Origin: Arenicola marina | Lineage: Eukaryota > Annelida > Polychaeta > Arenicolidae | Length of the DNA: 64,000 bases | Direction: 5' to 3' | Assembly (NCBI GenBank): GCA_964019135.1 | Contig: OZ025248.1 | Coordinates: forward strand, 38,371,670 to 38,435,669 | Part shown: positions 1 to 12,400 of the stretch, piece after piece | Layout of the letters: each line of letters begins with the position of its first letter | Position numbering within the stretch: position 1 is the first letter of the stretch | The notes under the pieces: generated by a model | What the model was told of the DNA's origin: nothing | Databases searched by the model: none | The model's input: only the letters and a program-made list of their open reading frames with translations | Translations under genes and position numbers: made by a program

Positions 1-400
1 GGGGAAGGCCTGATCCACGATGGCCGGGGGAAGATCCTGGGAGTGGGTAGGCGGGGAGGGTCATGACGGGTCAGAGGGAATAGACCCTTGGGCGGGGGTG
101 GATGGGCGAGCCATGACGGTCACAGAGAATAAGCTCCTCAGAGGGGTGGTTGAGGAGGGTTTTGACCGCCAGCAGGGAATAGGCTCCTTGGAGGGGTGGG
201 TGGTGAGGGCCATGATGAGTAAGAGGGAATATTCTCCTGGGATGGTGTGGGTGTGGTGGGCAATAAAGACCAGAGGGAATCGGCTCCTGGGAAGCCTGGG
301 TGTGGGTGAGAAAGGCACTGACGGCCAGAGGGTATCGGCATATCCATTCTGGCAGTGGGTTGGGGGAGTGCGATGATGGCCAGGGAACGTTTACAACTCA
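1..400 (+). repeat. G-rich 3'-flank minisatellite of an upstream paralogue
   Basis: Imperfect repeat of about 45-60 bp with the theme GGGTGGGTGGGGAGGGC, then a variable ATGAxGGxCAGAGGGAATAGGCTCCTGGGAGG-like segment. The first bases (GGGGAAGGCCTGATCCACGATGG) match the sequence starting about 25 bases after the stop codon of unit F (46291 onward). The window therefore opens just after the stop codon of another class 2 receptor gene. The same repeat follows D, E, F and G. The open frames through it on both strands are not genes. Confidence 0.8.
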
Positions 401-959
401 CGGCAAGGGCGCATGGTGAGGGCCTTACCCGGATCGTCAGTGACCATACGGCCCCCTGACATGGAGTGACTAGCGTCTAGGTGAGGTGGTGGGGGGGTGG
501 GCAAATGGCTACACAGCAAGGGACAAGAGCGTGATTGCTGAAGCGGGCAGCGATCTGGTCATCTGGTCATGAGAGAATACCCCTGACAGCCAGGATAATG
601 GAGACTGTCAGGGTGTTTGGAATCATTTGCAAAAGATCATAGCTCATTAAAACTGAATGGATATTAGTCAGTTTTAGATGATGACGTGTGAGAAACAAGT
701 GGATCGCAAGAACCAAATGACGGTATGTTTTCAAGGTTTCAAGCGTTTATTTGCATCGGCGAAACCACGCCCGCTACTCGTTATGACGGTGAAACACCTG
801 ATGCTAGCTAACATATCTTTGTCGCAAGGAAAAAATCTTTGTCACGTTGTCAGTCTCTGGGATTTTTTTGTACGCGGAGCTGGGGGCGTGGGTTGGGGGG
901 TATAGGTTGATAGGTTGCAACTTACTTGTACCAAGCCTTAAACCTATCATGTGATGCAC

Positions 960-1500
960 GCAAGGTGTCACTTAGTCCTAGATGTCACGCTTCATCGCGA
1001 CGCCATGGCTGGATTGGTGTTTTAGGCCACCTTGATGCACACATGGGCTGAACCGGGCCATCAGCGCGCCACAAGCGCACCACAACATGACGTCACAGTC
1101 ATAGGTGGGCCAATAGAAACCTTACCATGCGTCCCTTTGTTTGTCTGGATAGTCGTGCCTCTTGAGAAGTCTTTACAGTAACTGAATTGGCGGACCAGGA
1201 AGCTGACAAACCCAAACCGCCAGATATGTTGTATATGCAAATACTGTAACAGTGTACCATGCGTAGTGTTGGAGCGATTCAAACACATCAGGCAGAGTAC
1301 TTGGACAGATGAATACATAAGGAACACGGATATAATGCCGCAACGCCACGACATGGGTGGATTGGTAGTTTAGGCCACCTTTGTGTACGCATGCGCTAAA
1401 CCGGGGCTTCCGCGCTACACAAGCGTACCGCTGCTGGCTGTATGTATCGCCCTACACTTGGGTTTGCCATTAAAACATCGTCAAACCTTACCATGCGTGT
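960..1500. repeat. Duplicated intergenic block (two conserved segments)
   Basis: Two segments recur downstream of class 2 units. The first, at about 975-1115, begins AGATGTCACGCTTCATCGCG and recurs at about 38992 and 61468. The second, at about 1350-1500, begins CATGGGTGGATTGGTAGTTT and recurs at about 39350, 44527 and 61843. They keep the same order and spacing, so they are part of the tandem duplication unit. I see no coding potential. Confidence 0.75.
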
Positions 1501-1509
1501 GTTCGTTAA

Positions 1510-1690
1510 AAAACTAGAAGTCGTGAGTTCCGCCTGAGGGGGATTGTCACGTTCTGCCTGAAGGAGATTGTCACGGTCTGCCTGAAGGGGAGTGGCACGT
1601 TCTGCCTGAAAGGAATGGTCGCGTTCCGTCTGAAGGAGATTGTCACGTTTCGCCTGAAGGAGATTGTCGCGTTCCACCTCAACATCGACA
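1510..1690. repeat. 24-bp minisatellite, about 7 copies
   Basis: Tandem 24-bp units with the core GTCACGTTCTGCCTGAAGG. Because 24 is a multiple of 3, the minus strand reads as an 8-residue repeat (RDNLLQAE-like). No start context, homologue or conserved neighbour supports coding, so it is called a repeat only. Confidence 0.75.
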
Positions 1691-3430
1691 TAATTCCGGT
1701 TATATGTTCTGGTTTTCTTGTACTTTATTTTGCGGTGTGGGCTTAATGTGCCACTGTGTTCATATTGTATTTTTGATAATCACGTACAAATGTATCAGCT
1801 TCAGCTTTTGTCATGTTTTATAATGTGTACTTGTACCGCTATAAAGTATCATGTAACACCTTTGATACAACAATAAAGCTGTTATCATTATATATGTACC
1901 GATATAGATGTTCTATATATACCAGAACAGAAGTGTCCCATTAGGCACCCCAGCTATACTTACCCTATATATACCCCGTCTATACTTGCCTCAAGTGTAC
2001 CCTGGCTTCAGGTGCCCGTATGTACCGACCAAGTGCCTCCATGACACTTGAAGTGGGTCCGTGAAGCGGTTCGACTGTTTTTTAAGCCGTCTGTCTACTT
2101 ACTTACCGTCTTGAAACCCGTGTCAAGCACACAGCTCAAGCATTGACTTTGTACAGCACAAGCCAAGCCAGACTTCACTGTCACGTATAGTCCTCTCACT
2201 CGCTGTAGTGACAATATTGGTTCAATATGGGCATAGTTCTAACGGATTGCTCATTTTAGTTTTATAATTAAGGCGCGTACGTGTACGTACAGGTTTGGTC
2301 TCATGGACTAGCTTAAGAGACATATATTGACGATGATCAGTGACTGAATAGACTATTTGGAAATCAAATTCATACTATTGGAGCAGGTTACGGCCACATG
2401 GGCATACGGTGTGAGCTTGCTGTATGCACTCATGCACTCTCCAGTCTTTTGTTGAACGGGAGGTCGCTACGGACGGATGGATCTAGGTCATGACACATCT
2501 TTCGTATGTTTTGTTTTGATCGCACTTATGGCGAACTTTATTATAAATAGGTACTACTCTGCATGAATTCCGCGGTCATGGGCTAGAGCTGGATGTTAGG
2601 GGTTGGGATTTAGGTTACAGGTTTATCGATTCGGGCTATGAGTTATCGACTTATAGGATTATGTTAGGGAATGTGTCATGGGTTAGGATAATACTTTAGG
2701 CGTTATGTGCTAGTTGATGTGGTTATGGATTATGGGTTGCGGTTAAGAGTCGAGGTTATGGGTTTGAGTTATGGATTTGGGTCAAGAGTTATGGAATTGG
2801 ATTGTGAGATAGGAGCTTGGGTTATGGTTAGTAGAGATACGCCATGAGTTATGGGTCATGAGTTATGGGTCATGAGTTATGGGTCAAGAGTCATGGGTCA
2901 GGAGTTATTTAATAGTTATTGATTAAGGGTCAGGTTTGGGAGAGGCTCGTTTTAAGGCACAGCGTTTCGTTATTTAGAAGTGTTATTGCTTAAGGGTTTG
3001 GTTTTGTTTTAATTTGCGGGGGAGCGGGGAGGGGGCGCTCCGTTTAAAATACAGCGATTCGTTACTTGATGTATTGTTCTTTAAGAAGGTTAAGTTAAAG
3101 TTAGAAGTGACACTTGAAACCTCGGACGCACGTACAATAGGACATTAACACAACGATGTAGTCATCAATGCGGGCTGCACGGCTCCACTCGATGTCATAC
3201 CTATCAATAAAACAGCAGAACCGCTAAACTGAAGAGCAGACAAATCACAAGAGAAACATTAGAGAAAAACACACATTGAAAAAAATATCTCAAATGGGCC
3301 CATTCAGTCGACAACAAAGCCTTATTTACCGAGGAACCAGGACGTTCAAAGTTCGCCATCACCGAGTGGCCTGTCAGACCTGAGGTAACCACGTACTCTC
3401 GTTGTCAAGAGGCCAAGACAAGCCCGACCA
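1691..3430. other. Intergenic, no gene seen
   Basis: AT-rich sequence. A polyadenylation-type AATAAA lies at 1872-1877 in a 3'-UTR-like context. At about 2600-2940 there is a degenerate short repeat of GGTTATGGGTTATGAGT type that is not telomeric TTAGGG. I found no supported exon on either strand. Confidence 0.5.
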
Positions 3431-3882
3431 GGCTATATGTGAGCCATGTACGTGAAGTGAAGTGGCCGATCATGTAGAGCTGAGTTACACCAAACACCTT
3501 CCATCAGTGCGCGTCGTTTCACAATCTGTGAAGAGCCAGTAGTAGAGCGGATACCGCACGATGAGTAATAATATACTATACAATATAATAGAGTTATGAG
3601 GATAATTCTTTGCATGTGGGTGGCCGTGTAGTGGTCTATTCCAGTTAATATAACACAGAACTCGTGGGGAGGTGGATACATGAAGAAGATCTGGTAGAAG
3701 ACAGTGTATGGAGTCACTATACGTATACAAACCTACTCGCCATGATGCATCCTTGTGATTTCTCAATGGGACAGTCCGCCAATTATACGATCATTGCCGA
3801 CTCAGTGGAAAGTGGTCGATTCCATGAAATGACAGGCCGTTAAGGGAATAGCCTATAGTTGTATGCTGTTAACGGTGGGAGA
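3430..3882 (+). promoter_or_regulatory. Conserved 5' flank of receptor unit A
   Basis: This stretch ahead of the first exon is recognisably the same as those ahead of unit C (about 18960-19338) and unit D (about 25230-25593). Shared landmarks are a TTTCACxATxTxxxA segment, GGATGCCGCACGATG-like sequence (here GGATACCGCACGATG), a TGAAGxAGAxxxxTxGxAGAAGA segment, and the final short purine run before ATGGAACxACCG. It probably holds the promoter and 5' UTR. No core promoter element was identified with confidence. Confidence 0.4.
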
Positions 3883-6800
3883 ATGGAACAACCGATCATT
3901 GTGACGTGTGCGCTACTCATCCTCGGGTTGGTGTCCAGGGTGTCAGGTCTGGCAAAAGCAATGGATGAACAAGCAGAGTTGCGTGTGATGCCCGCCATTC
4001 AGAGCACGACAAAGTGCTACAGCAGTTACTTCTCCAAAAAGTTGTGTTCTGGCAACACGACGATTGAGATAACGGACGCCGTGTATGGAGTGAGTCCCTG
4101 TAACGCTAATCTCACTCATTGCTGTCCGGATACCGGCGACTGCACCATCCCGGCCGAACAGGCCAATCCTGACGATGCCAATCACCCTGACTATTACAAT
4201 GAAATTCTGGTCAAGTGTAACAATAAACAAACATGTGATGATCTTCGTGCCCTATGGATTGCCAACGTGCACTTGTGGTGTACAGGTGTCTCTGGCACCT
4301 CGGACTTCGTCACGCTCCACTACATGTGTCTCACAGGTAATACGAACCGTTGGACGTTTCTTTTATAAGTCTGTGCCACTGATCAACCAGGAAGCCCTTC
4401 TATCACTAACATTAGAATATAAATAAATAAGTAAATAAAGAAGTGGACCAAAACGCAAATAATTTTTCAATAATGAAAGTAAGCCCTTCCTGCCTTTGAG
4501 ATTGACGTACGCTTGCTCCCTTCACCTGAACGAAATCCTTATATCTGATGTTGTTTGCCTGTGCAGTAGTTCATCGAATATCTTTTACTTTGCATAAAGG
4601 AACACAGGGTATATAAAATTCCCATTATTATGTCTTATGTCGGTGTGTTCCGTTTGTGTGTGTGTGTTTGTTTGTCTGTCTGTAACGCAACGCATTATTT
4701 GTCGAATACCTTAAGATATCGACTTCCAAATTTACAAAAAGGATGCGGAACATCGTCAGGCTAAGTTCGTAGAGGGGACATGTAGGTCAAAGGTCAAGGT
4801 TACAGGAAGTTTTCGAAATTCGAGTAATTATTGGAAGATAGAACGAAAAATCCGGAAGATCGCTATAACGTACACAGTTTTCATTTAATCACGCTCAAAG
4901 TTAATTATCGTATTGGGCCCATAGGTACCTTACATACTGTGTTTTAATTTTGGAAATCGTTCGAATAGTTCTCTGCAAACAATTCCCAAACATGGGATCC
5001 TACGAGAGCATTTTGGCGGGAATTGGCATCCAGGCATAACGCTTCCAAGGTCAAGGTCATAGCAAGGTCAAGATCACGAGACATGTTTTGCCGCGTAACT
5101 ACGTTAATATATAGTCTAGAGGTTCTTTGTTTGTTTGAGACTATTCAGAGAGAAGCGGGAACGTGCTATTGACTTAAATTTTGCCTCATATTCATTTATT
5201 CATTATTCAATTTGTTGGAAGATCAAATTTTGACATTGTCAAAAGTGCAAACAAATCGCTCTGACTACATGAATGCAGGTAGATGACCCATATGTGGAGC
5301 AGTATGTACCTATGTTCTTGAAATCATGTTTGCCAAGTGGCATCAAAATCGAACCAGTATTTTGCATGCTAGAAAATAATCACACTTTAACATGGCCAAT
5401 CCCATTATAAAGCCTCGTTGCGCCAAATGACCGACGGCGTGGTGACGTTTCGGCCTACAATCCGGTCGATTGCATGTACATAGTCGCAGTCGGTACTAAC
5501 ATGTTCAGATTGCACCCCGATTTGCGTCTTTTTTCTCAAGCAATGGGTGACAATCTCGTTTATATATCATTCTGCCTCAATAGGTGGAAGTCGGTGACCA
5601 TGTCATTATTCCTGGCAATGTGATGTTTTCAGGCAATAAAATTGTGTTACAGAAGCAGACAGGCGTACGACCACAGCAGCCGCAACGACTGACGTAACGA
5701 TATCAGCGAGTACCACCAACATCTCCACAATCAATCCAAGTCCAGGGGCACCAGTGATTACAGTAGCCACGGCAACCGCGACTGTGGTATCCACGGCAAC
5801 CGCCACTGTGGTATCCACGGCAACCGCCACTGTGGTATCCACGGCAACCGCGACTGTGGTATCCACGGCAACCACAGATGTGATATCCACGACGACCTAT
5901 GTCACTGATGATGGTGACGATGAAGCTGGCGATAATTGTAAGCCATCCGTTTCGTCTCAAACAGATACTTTTTAGAAACAAAAATCGTGTATATGTTTCA
6001 CTTTGCCTTTTTTCTCGTTACATTGATAGATCAATTTTATGCATTTAACTTAAACAACGAATAGACAATTAGCATTAGCAATATAAATATATAAGTCCAT
6101 CATAAAAGCTTTGTTTGCAAAAGTTGAAATGTGCAAAAGGAAAAATTATTGAAATAGCAAGTTGTTGTCTTTAGCTTCATAAGGTTAATTCACTGTTTTG
6201 CATCTAGTAACATACCTGCTCCTTTACCTGCTTTATATCTGACAGCCACCCAAACCACAGTGATAATAGCGGTGATTGTGGCGGTGGTCGTGGCTGTGGG
6301 GGTCGTCCTGACGGTCTGGATGGTGTGCAGGTAACGCTGATGTCCCAGATAACAAAACAACACATAATGACACAGACACAGTGAAAACGATATTTGAAAT
6401 AGGCTAATGACTCGCATACTATATGGCGACGCTTAAAAGTCTCTCCAATTAACGAAAATTTTATCGTGGCTGGCAACGATGTGGAAAAAGAGTACAACGA
6501 CATGTCCACAAAGTCTGACTCTGAATAAACCGATATGCTACGGCTGCATTAACAACGGTCGAATCACTCCCATATGCAAGATGCAAACTTGATAAAGCAG
6601 CTTCTTGACTGAATAGTCATGTCGCCGCTTGACGTAGAAAGCTTGATATATGGCCCATGACACATATTAACTTGCATCCATTGATACACTCCATAAACGC
6701 TCTTTGCCAGACAGTAAGACACTGTTTACAGTTTCTTTTATCAAAAGTAAATCCACTGTCAGCTACCGTCGCTGTTTTTAACTACCGTTTTGTTCCAACA

Positions 6801-7384
6801 GAAAAAGGCAAGCAAACAACACGTCACAAGTGCCAGGGATGATGACGTCACACGCATCAGCGTGTGTTGATGACGTAGATCCGTATCACACAGCGCGACC
6901 TGGTGGCGGCCGAGGGCCACAGGGGCTGCCACCAGCTCGGGGGCTGAATGACGTCACCGAGTCGGCCACAAACCCTTCTGACACCGGTCAGCCCCTCACT
7001 GAACCCATGGTTACCAAGAAGCCGAAACCCAATCCCAAGGCCGTAGATAAGCCTAACATCGGAGCGGATCTCTACACCGAGGTGGTTGAGGTTCGGCCGA
7101 GGAAGAATGTGGTGCTCGATAAGTCCCCGGGGGAGGAGGATGTGGAGGCCAATAATAATGGGTCTGATATGACCGAGGCGGGGGACAGGGCATCGTACGA
7201 CCTCGTGATGCAGGAAAACCATGGGTACGGTACCAGGCAGGGGGTGGGTGGGGATGGGGAGGGAGAGGGGCACAAGGTGGACGGGAAGGGCCTCCCCCAA
7301 GAGGGCCGGCAAGATGGTGACCATGACGAACAGACAGATCCAGACTACGACCTGGTCATGAGAGAGAACAACGCCTACAGCTAG
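3883..7384 (+). CDS. Unit A: single-SUEL-domain mucin-stalk membrane receptor, class 1 tail
   Basis: Predicted four-exon gene: 3883-4336, 5653-5937, 6246-6330, 6802-7384 (stop TAG). All junctions are GT-AG and the joined frame is open for 468 residues. Exon 1 encodes a signal peptide (MEQPIIVTCALLILG) and one Cys-rich domain resembling SUEL/galactose-binding lectin domains (AVYGVSPC in the middle, YVTLHYMC at the end). Residues 152-246 are a Thr/Ser/Val-rich stalk with an in-frame 24-bp repeat. Residues about 250-273 are a Val/Ile/Ala transmembrane helix followed by basic RKR. The tail (275-468) has tyrosines in YTEV (Y366), YDLV (Y407, Y457), GYGTR (Y417) and NAYS (Y467). Compared with unit C, domain D1 is cleanly missing, with the signal peptide joined in frame to the D1-D2 linker. 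The ATG at 3883 is chosen because it aligns with the start in C and D. Ligand unknown; a lectin-type immune or adhesion receptor is inferred. Confidence 0.75.
4337..5652 (+). other. Intron 1 of unit A with dispersed repeat material
   Basis: The 1.3-kb intron contains a short GT/TTTG simple repeat (about 4653-4685) and several AGGTCA half-sites. These include AGGTCAAAGGTCA at 4784-4796 and TCAAGGTCA-type sites near 5050-5075, in a context that looks like a dispersed repeat. No exon is supported. Confidence 0.45.
5764..5880 (+). repeat. In-frame 24-bp repeat in mucin exon of unit A
   Basis: About 4-5 copies of a 24-bp unit (core GTATCCACGGCAACCGC) lie inside the stalk exon. They encode the 8-residue repeat TATATVVS. 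The length keeps the frame, so copy number changes would change stalk length without breaking the protein. Confidence 0.85.
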
Positions 7385-9221
7385 GATATTGGAACTGTCG
7401 GAGGATTTCGGACGAGTTCACACATATATCGCTGACGCAGATACCAACTGTCAACGGAGACAAACTATACACCGAAAACAGTGTTCAACTATGGCAGGCA
7501 AGCCAAGCTCATAATATACTCATAAAAACATTTAGCCAACGCTTCGACTCAAATGGAAATACGTCTGTACGGACTTCTAATTTTACCCCGAGATGGAAAC
7601 ACATTGTGTGGTATCTTCAGTTTTACTCAAATATAGACGCGTATTATGGTCTACTTGGGTTAACCCAGAGCTGCTGAGTTGCCTTTTAAATGTTGTGCAC
7701 CCAAGCGAACAAGCAAATATATATAGCTGTAACGGATTTTTTTTTAACCATTGCATTGCGCTAGAAGACATTCCGTGTCTTTGTGTATTGTGGTTTCTGA
7801 CATCTAAGTATAGAAGACATGCAGTGTCGTCGTGTATTTTGGTATATGACCTGCAAGTTCACCGTGTAGCCGTTCAAACCGCTTGGTTACAGGAAACGAT
7901 TGCATAATGTTCATTGTCACGTATGGTATATGCTACGGTCTGTATGGGTCTGTCGGTCTATTATAGGGTGTGCCCTTTAATTAAGGTCAACCCAATCCAC
8001 GTGGGACTTCAAATAATAAGAAGTAATACTGATGTAAGCAAAGTAAGAGTTTAATCTTGTCATATATAGCAGTGGTTAACTTGTTATTTTGTTTAATTGA
8101 CTATCCATACTGTCTCACCCAAATGTAATGGTCGGTTAATAGCGCTAATGTTACTCTCCCAAATGTACCGCCGATAAATAAATGTTTGCTTCATGCTAAC
8201 TTAATCACGTTGAACTTGTCGCCTATTACTACCTCCTTATTACGGTCTTTGGCCATAGACATGTCCTTATCAGTTGGACATCGTCCTAATTAAACATACG
8301 CTGATCGCTTATGTTTTCAGTTGGCGAACAAATAGCGTATCTTTTTCTACAAAATCATCTTCTTGGATATTAAAAGCCAGTTAGCAAACGTGATCACAAC
8401 ATTGGCTTAAACGCCTGCTCGTTATAAGAACCATAGCTGCAGTAGGCTGGTGTACTTATGTGTGTGGTTTCCAACTCCCCTTAAGCGTGTCACTACCGCC
8501 TGCCAAAAAAGCTGCATAGCATGAATAAATGAGTAAAGTTACTCACATGGAATACCTTCACCGTCATTCCTATTCTTATATATCTTACGGTCTGTGTCGA
8601 TTGTCGGTCTCTGTAGTGTTTTTAGTGGGACATCGGTCGGCTAAAACATACGCTCGGCGATTGCTATATGTTCTTCTGTCAAACATATGGCCCTGTGTTT
8701 GCTTTAAAACGAGCTTGTGGGATATGAATGGTCCATCAGCAAAGGGGCTCACAACATCGCAGGCCTTCCTCACAATATTTGCTTAAACCCTGCTCGTCCG
8801 TATTCCGAGTTTCCTGATGCCTCAGCTAGCTTGATTTATTGGTGGCAGCATATAGGCATAAAGCTCAGTGTAAGATAGGCATCTAGCCGCAATTACTGAA
8901 TTAATCACCGAGTAGCGACATCTAGCGAAGGAAAAAGGAATTTCGCAACCATAAATTGGGGCGTAGAACCAGAGAGAGCAGCATGGTTTAGTTGTGCCTT
9001 TTTTCTGGAAGTATATATCTCGTATTGTGATCATTGGACGAGTGACTTCATCCAGCAAAGCGAAAGTCACGCCGGACCTATTTGAGTAACAGGAAGCGTC
9101 GCTTGCACGACCACCAAGCGGGAATTAATATTGGATTCAATGTTTTCGTTCGACGCGACGTGTCTCGACACCAGGTGTAATTCTTGTAAGTTTTGTAACG
9201 TTGAGACATGAAAACAACCGG
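7385..9221. repeat. Intergenic block duplicated after unit C
   Basis: No gene is seen. An AATAAA at 8177-8182 could serve polyadenylation. Segments at about 7910-8000 and 8870-9130 match segments at about 23230-23300 and 23570-23850 downstream of unit C (for example ATAGGCATCTAGC and the nearby GCGACATCT segment). The downstream flank was therefore copied together with the class 1 gene. Confidence 0.55.
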
Positions 9222-9413
9222 GAGACATCACGACCGAACACATCACGACCAGACACATCACGACCAGACACATCACGACCGGACACATCACGACCGGACA
9301 CATCACGACCGGACACATCCCAACCGGACACATCACTACCGAACACATCCCGACCGGACACATCACTACCGAACACATCACGACCGGACACATCACGACC
9401 AGACACATCACGA
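9222..9413. repeat. 15-bp minisatellite, left block
   Basis: About 12 tandem copies of CACATCACGACCGGA and point variants. The same minisatellite, in the same orientation, resumes at 16612 on the other side of the satellite array. Open frames through it exist because the unit is 15 bp and stop-free. Confidence 0.9.
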
Positions 9414-12400
9414 CCGGTGTAACATGACCAGCCGTCCCCCCATGACAGCGTGTCCCCCCTGCAGTTCGGGTATACGCGCGGAGGAGGTCACTAGTTATGG
9501 GAGGGACACATTGTCATGGGCTGAATATACCTTGAGCGGACATTGGGGTGGGGGTGAGGGGGGCATGTTGTCATGGGTTGAATATAGCTATGACCAGACG
9601 TCCCTTTAGTCTAGCATGAGATCACCGATTTACGTGGGTTAAGGGACATGGGGAAGGGGGGGGGGACATGGTGTCACGGGTTAAAATACAGCCATGACCA
9701 GGTGTCCCCTTAGTTTAGCATTGGATCACTGATCCAGATGGGTTAAGCGATAGAGAGAGGGGGGGGCATGCTGTCATGGGTTAATTATAGCTATGACCAG
9801 ATGTCCGCTTAGCTTAGCACGGGCTTACCGATATATGTGGGCTAAGGGACATGGGGAGGGGGGGGGGACATCCTGTCACGGGTTAATATACAGCCATGAC
9901 CAAATGTCCCCTTAGTTTAGCATTGGACCATACATCCAGGTGGGTTAAGGGACCCCGGAAGGGGGGGCGACGTGTTGTCATGGGTTGAATATAGCTATGA
10001 CTACAAGTCCCCTTATTCTAGCACGAAATTACCCATCTAAGTGGGTTAAGGGATATGGGCATTGGGGGGGGGGGGACATGCTGTCACGGTGTAACATGAC
10101 CTGCCGTCCCCCCATGACAGCGTGTCCCCCCTGCAATTTTAATGTATGCGCGCAAATTAGGGCACTAGTTATGGGGGGACACATTGTCATGGGCTGAATG
10201 TATCTTAAGATACATGGGGAGGCGGGGGGAGGGGGGACATACTGTCACGGGTTAAAATACAGCCATGACCAGGCATCCCCTTGGAATAGCATTGGATCGT
10301 TGATCCAAGTGGGTTAAGGGACATATGGGAAGGGCGGGGGGGGGTGGCATGTTGTCATGGGCCTAATATAGCTCTGACCAGGTCTCCCTTCAGCTTAGCA
10401 GGGAATTACCGAGGGTTAAGGGATATGGGAAGTGGGGGGGGGACATGCTATCACGGGTTAAAATACAGCTATGACCAAATGTCCCCTTAGTTTAGCATTG
10501 GATCACTGATCCAGGTGGGTTAAGGGACATAGAGAGGGGGGACATGCTGTCATGGGTTAATAATAGCTATGACCAGATGCCCCCTTAGCTTAGCACGGAA
10601 TTACCGATTTACGTGGGTTAAGGGACATGGGGAGGGGGGGGGGACATCCTGTCACGGGTTAATATACAGCTATGACCAAATGTCCCCTTAGTTTAGCATT
10701 GGACCACACATCTAGGTGGGTTAAAGGACATCTGGAGGGCGGGGAACGCGTTGTCATGGGTTGAATATAGCTATGACAAGATGTATCCTTATTCTAGCAC
10801 GAGATTGCGGTTCTATATGGGTTAAGGGACATGGGGAGGGGGGGGGACATGCTGTCACGGGTTAAAATACAGCCATGACCAGGTGTCCCCTTAGTTTATC
10901 ATTGGATCACTGATCCAGGTGGGTTAAGGGACATGGCAAGGTGGGGGGGGGGACACGTTGTCAAGGGCCTAATATAGCTAGGATTGGGTATTACCTTAGC
11001 TTAAACAGGAATTACCATGTAACATGACCAGGCGTCCCCCCATGACAGCGTGTCCTCCCTGCAATTTTAATGTATGCGCGCAAATGAGGGCACTAGTTAT
11101 GGGGGGACACATTGTCATGGGCTCAATATATCTTAAGATACATGGGGAGGCGGGGGGGGGGGGGTGACATACTGTCACGGGTTAAAATACAGCCATGACC
11201 AGGCATCCCCTTGGAATAGCATTGGATCGTTGATCCAAGTGGGTTAAGGGACATATGGGAAGGGGGGGGGGGTGGCATGTTGTCATGGGCCTAATATAGC
11301 TCTGACCAGGTCTCCCCTTAGCTTAGCACGAAATTACCAAGGGTTAAGAGACATGGGGAGGGGGGGGGGACATCCTGTCACGGGTTAATATACAGCTATG
11401 ACCAAATGTCCCCTTAGTTTAGCATTGGACTACACATCCAGGTGGGTTAAAGGACCCCGGAAGGGGGGGCGACGTGTTGTCATGGGTTGAATATAGCTAT
11501 GACTACAAGTCCCCTTATTCTAGCACGAAATTATCCATCTAAGTGGGTTAAGGGATATGGGCATTGGGGGGGGGGGACATGCTGTCACGGTGTAACATGA
11601 CCTGCCGTCCCCCCATGACAGCGTGTCCCCCCTGCAATTTTAATGTATGCGCGCAAATTAGGGCACTAGTTATGGGGGGACACATTGTCATGGGCTGAAT
11701 GTATCTTAAGATACATGGGGAGGCGGGGGGGGGGGACATACTGTCACGGGTTAAAATACAGCCATGACCAGGCATCCCCTTGGAATAGCATTGGATCGTT
11801 GATCCAAGTGGGTTAAGGGACATATGGGAAGGGGGGGGGGTGGCATGTTGTCATGGGCCTAATATAGCTCTGACCAGGTCTCCCTTCAGCTTAGCAGGGA
11901 ATTACCGAGGGTTAAGGGATATGGGAAGTGGGGGGGGGGACATGCTATCACGGGTTAAAATACAGCTATGACCAAATGTCCCCTTAGTTTAGCATTGGAT
12001 CACTGATCCAGGTGGGTTAAGGGACATAGAGAGGGGGGACATGCTGTCATGGGTTAATAATAGCTATGACCAGATGCCCCCTTAGCTTAGCACGGAATTA
12101 CCGATTTACGTGGGTTAAGGGACATGGGGAGGGGGGGGGGACATCCTGTCACGGGTTAATATACAGCTATGACCAAATGTCCCCTTAGTTTAGCATTGGA
12201 CCACACATCTAGGTGGGTTAAAGGACATCTGGAGGGCGGGGAACGCGTTGTCATGGGTTGAATATAGCTATGACAAGATGTATCCTTATTCTAGCACGAG
12301 ATTGCGGTTCTATATGGGTTAAGGGACATGGGGAGGGGGGGGGACATGCTGTCACGGGTTAAAATACAGCCATGACCAGGTGTCCCCTTAGTTTATCATT

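Noticed and set aside
138..401. Pro-rich minus-strand frames in the G-rich flanks (also 38047-38535 and 43274-43747)
   Set aside because: GC-skewed minisatellite gives stop-poor frames; no conservation of frame between copies.
2600..2940. Possible internal telomeric repeat
   Set aside because: The motif is GGTTATGGGTTATGAGT-like and irregular; no run of TTAGGG.
5606..5981. Minus-strand frames with GYHSRGCR repeats
   Set aside because: Antisense of the 24-bp repeat in the stalk exon of unit A, which has splice sites and phase matching its paralogues on the plus strand.
6857..7324. 155-codon minus-strand frame opposite the unit A tail
   Set aside because: It is a shadow of the plus-strand tail exon; equivalents opposite C (21283-21663) and E (42691-43122) follow the same rule.
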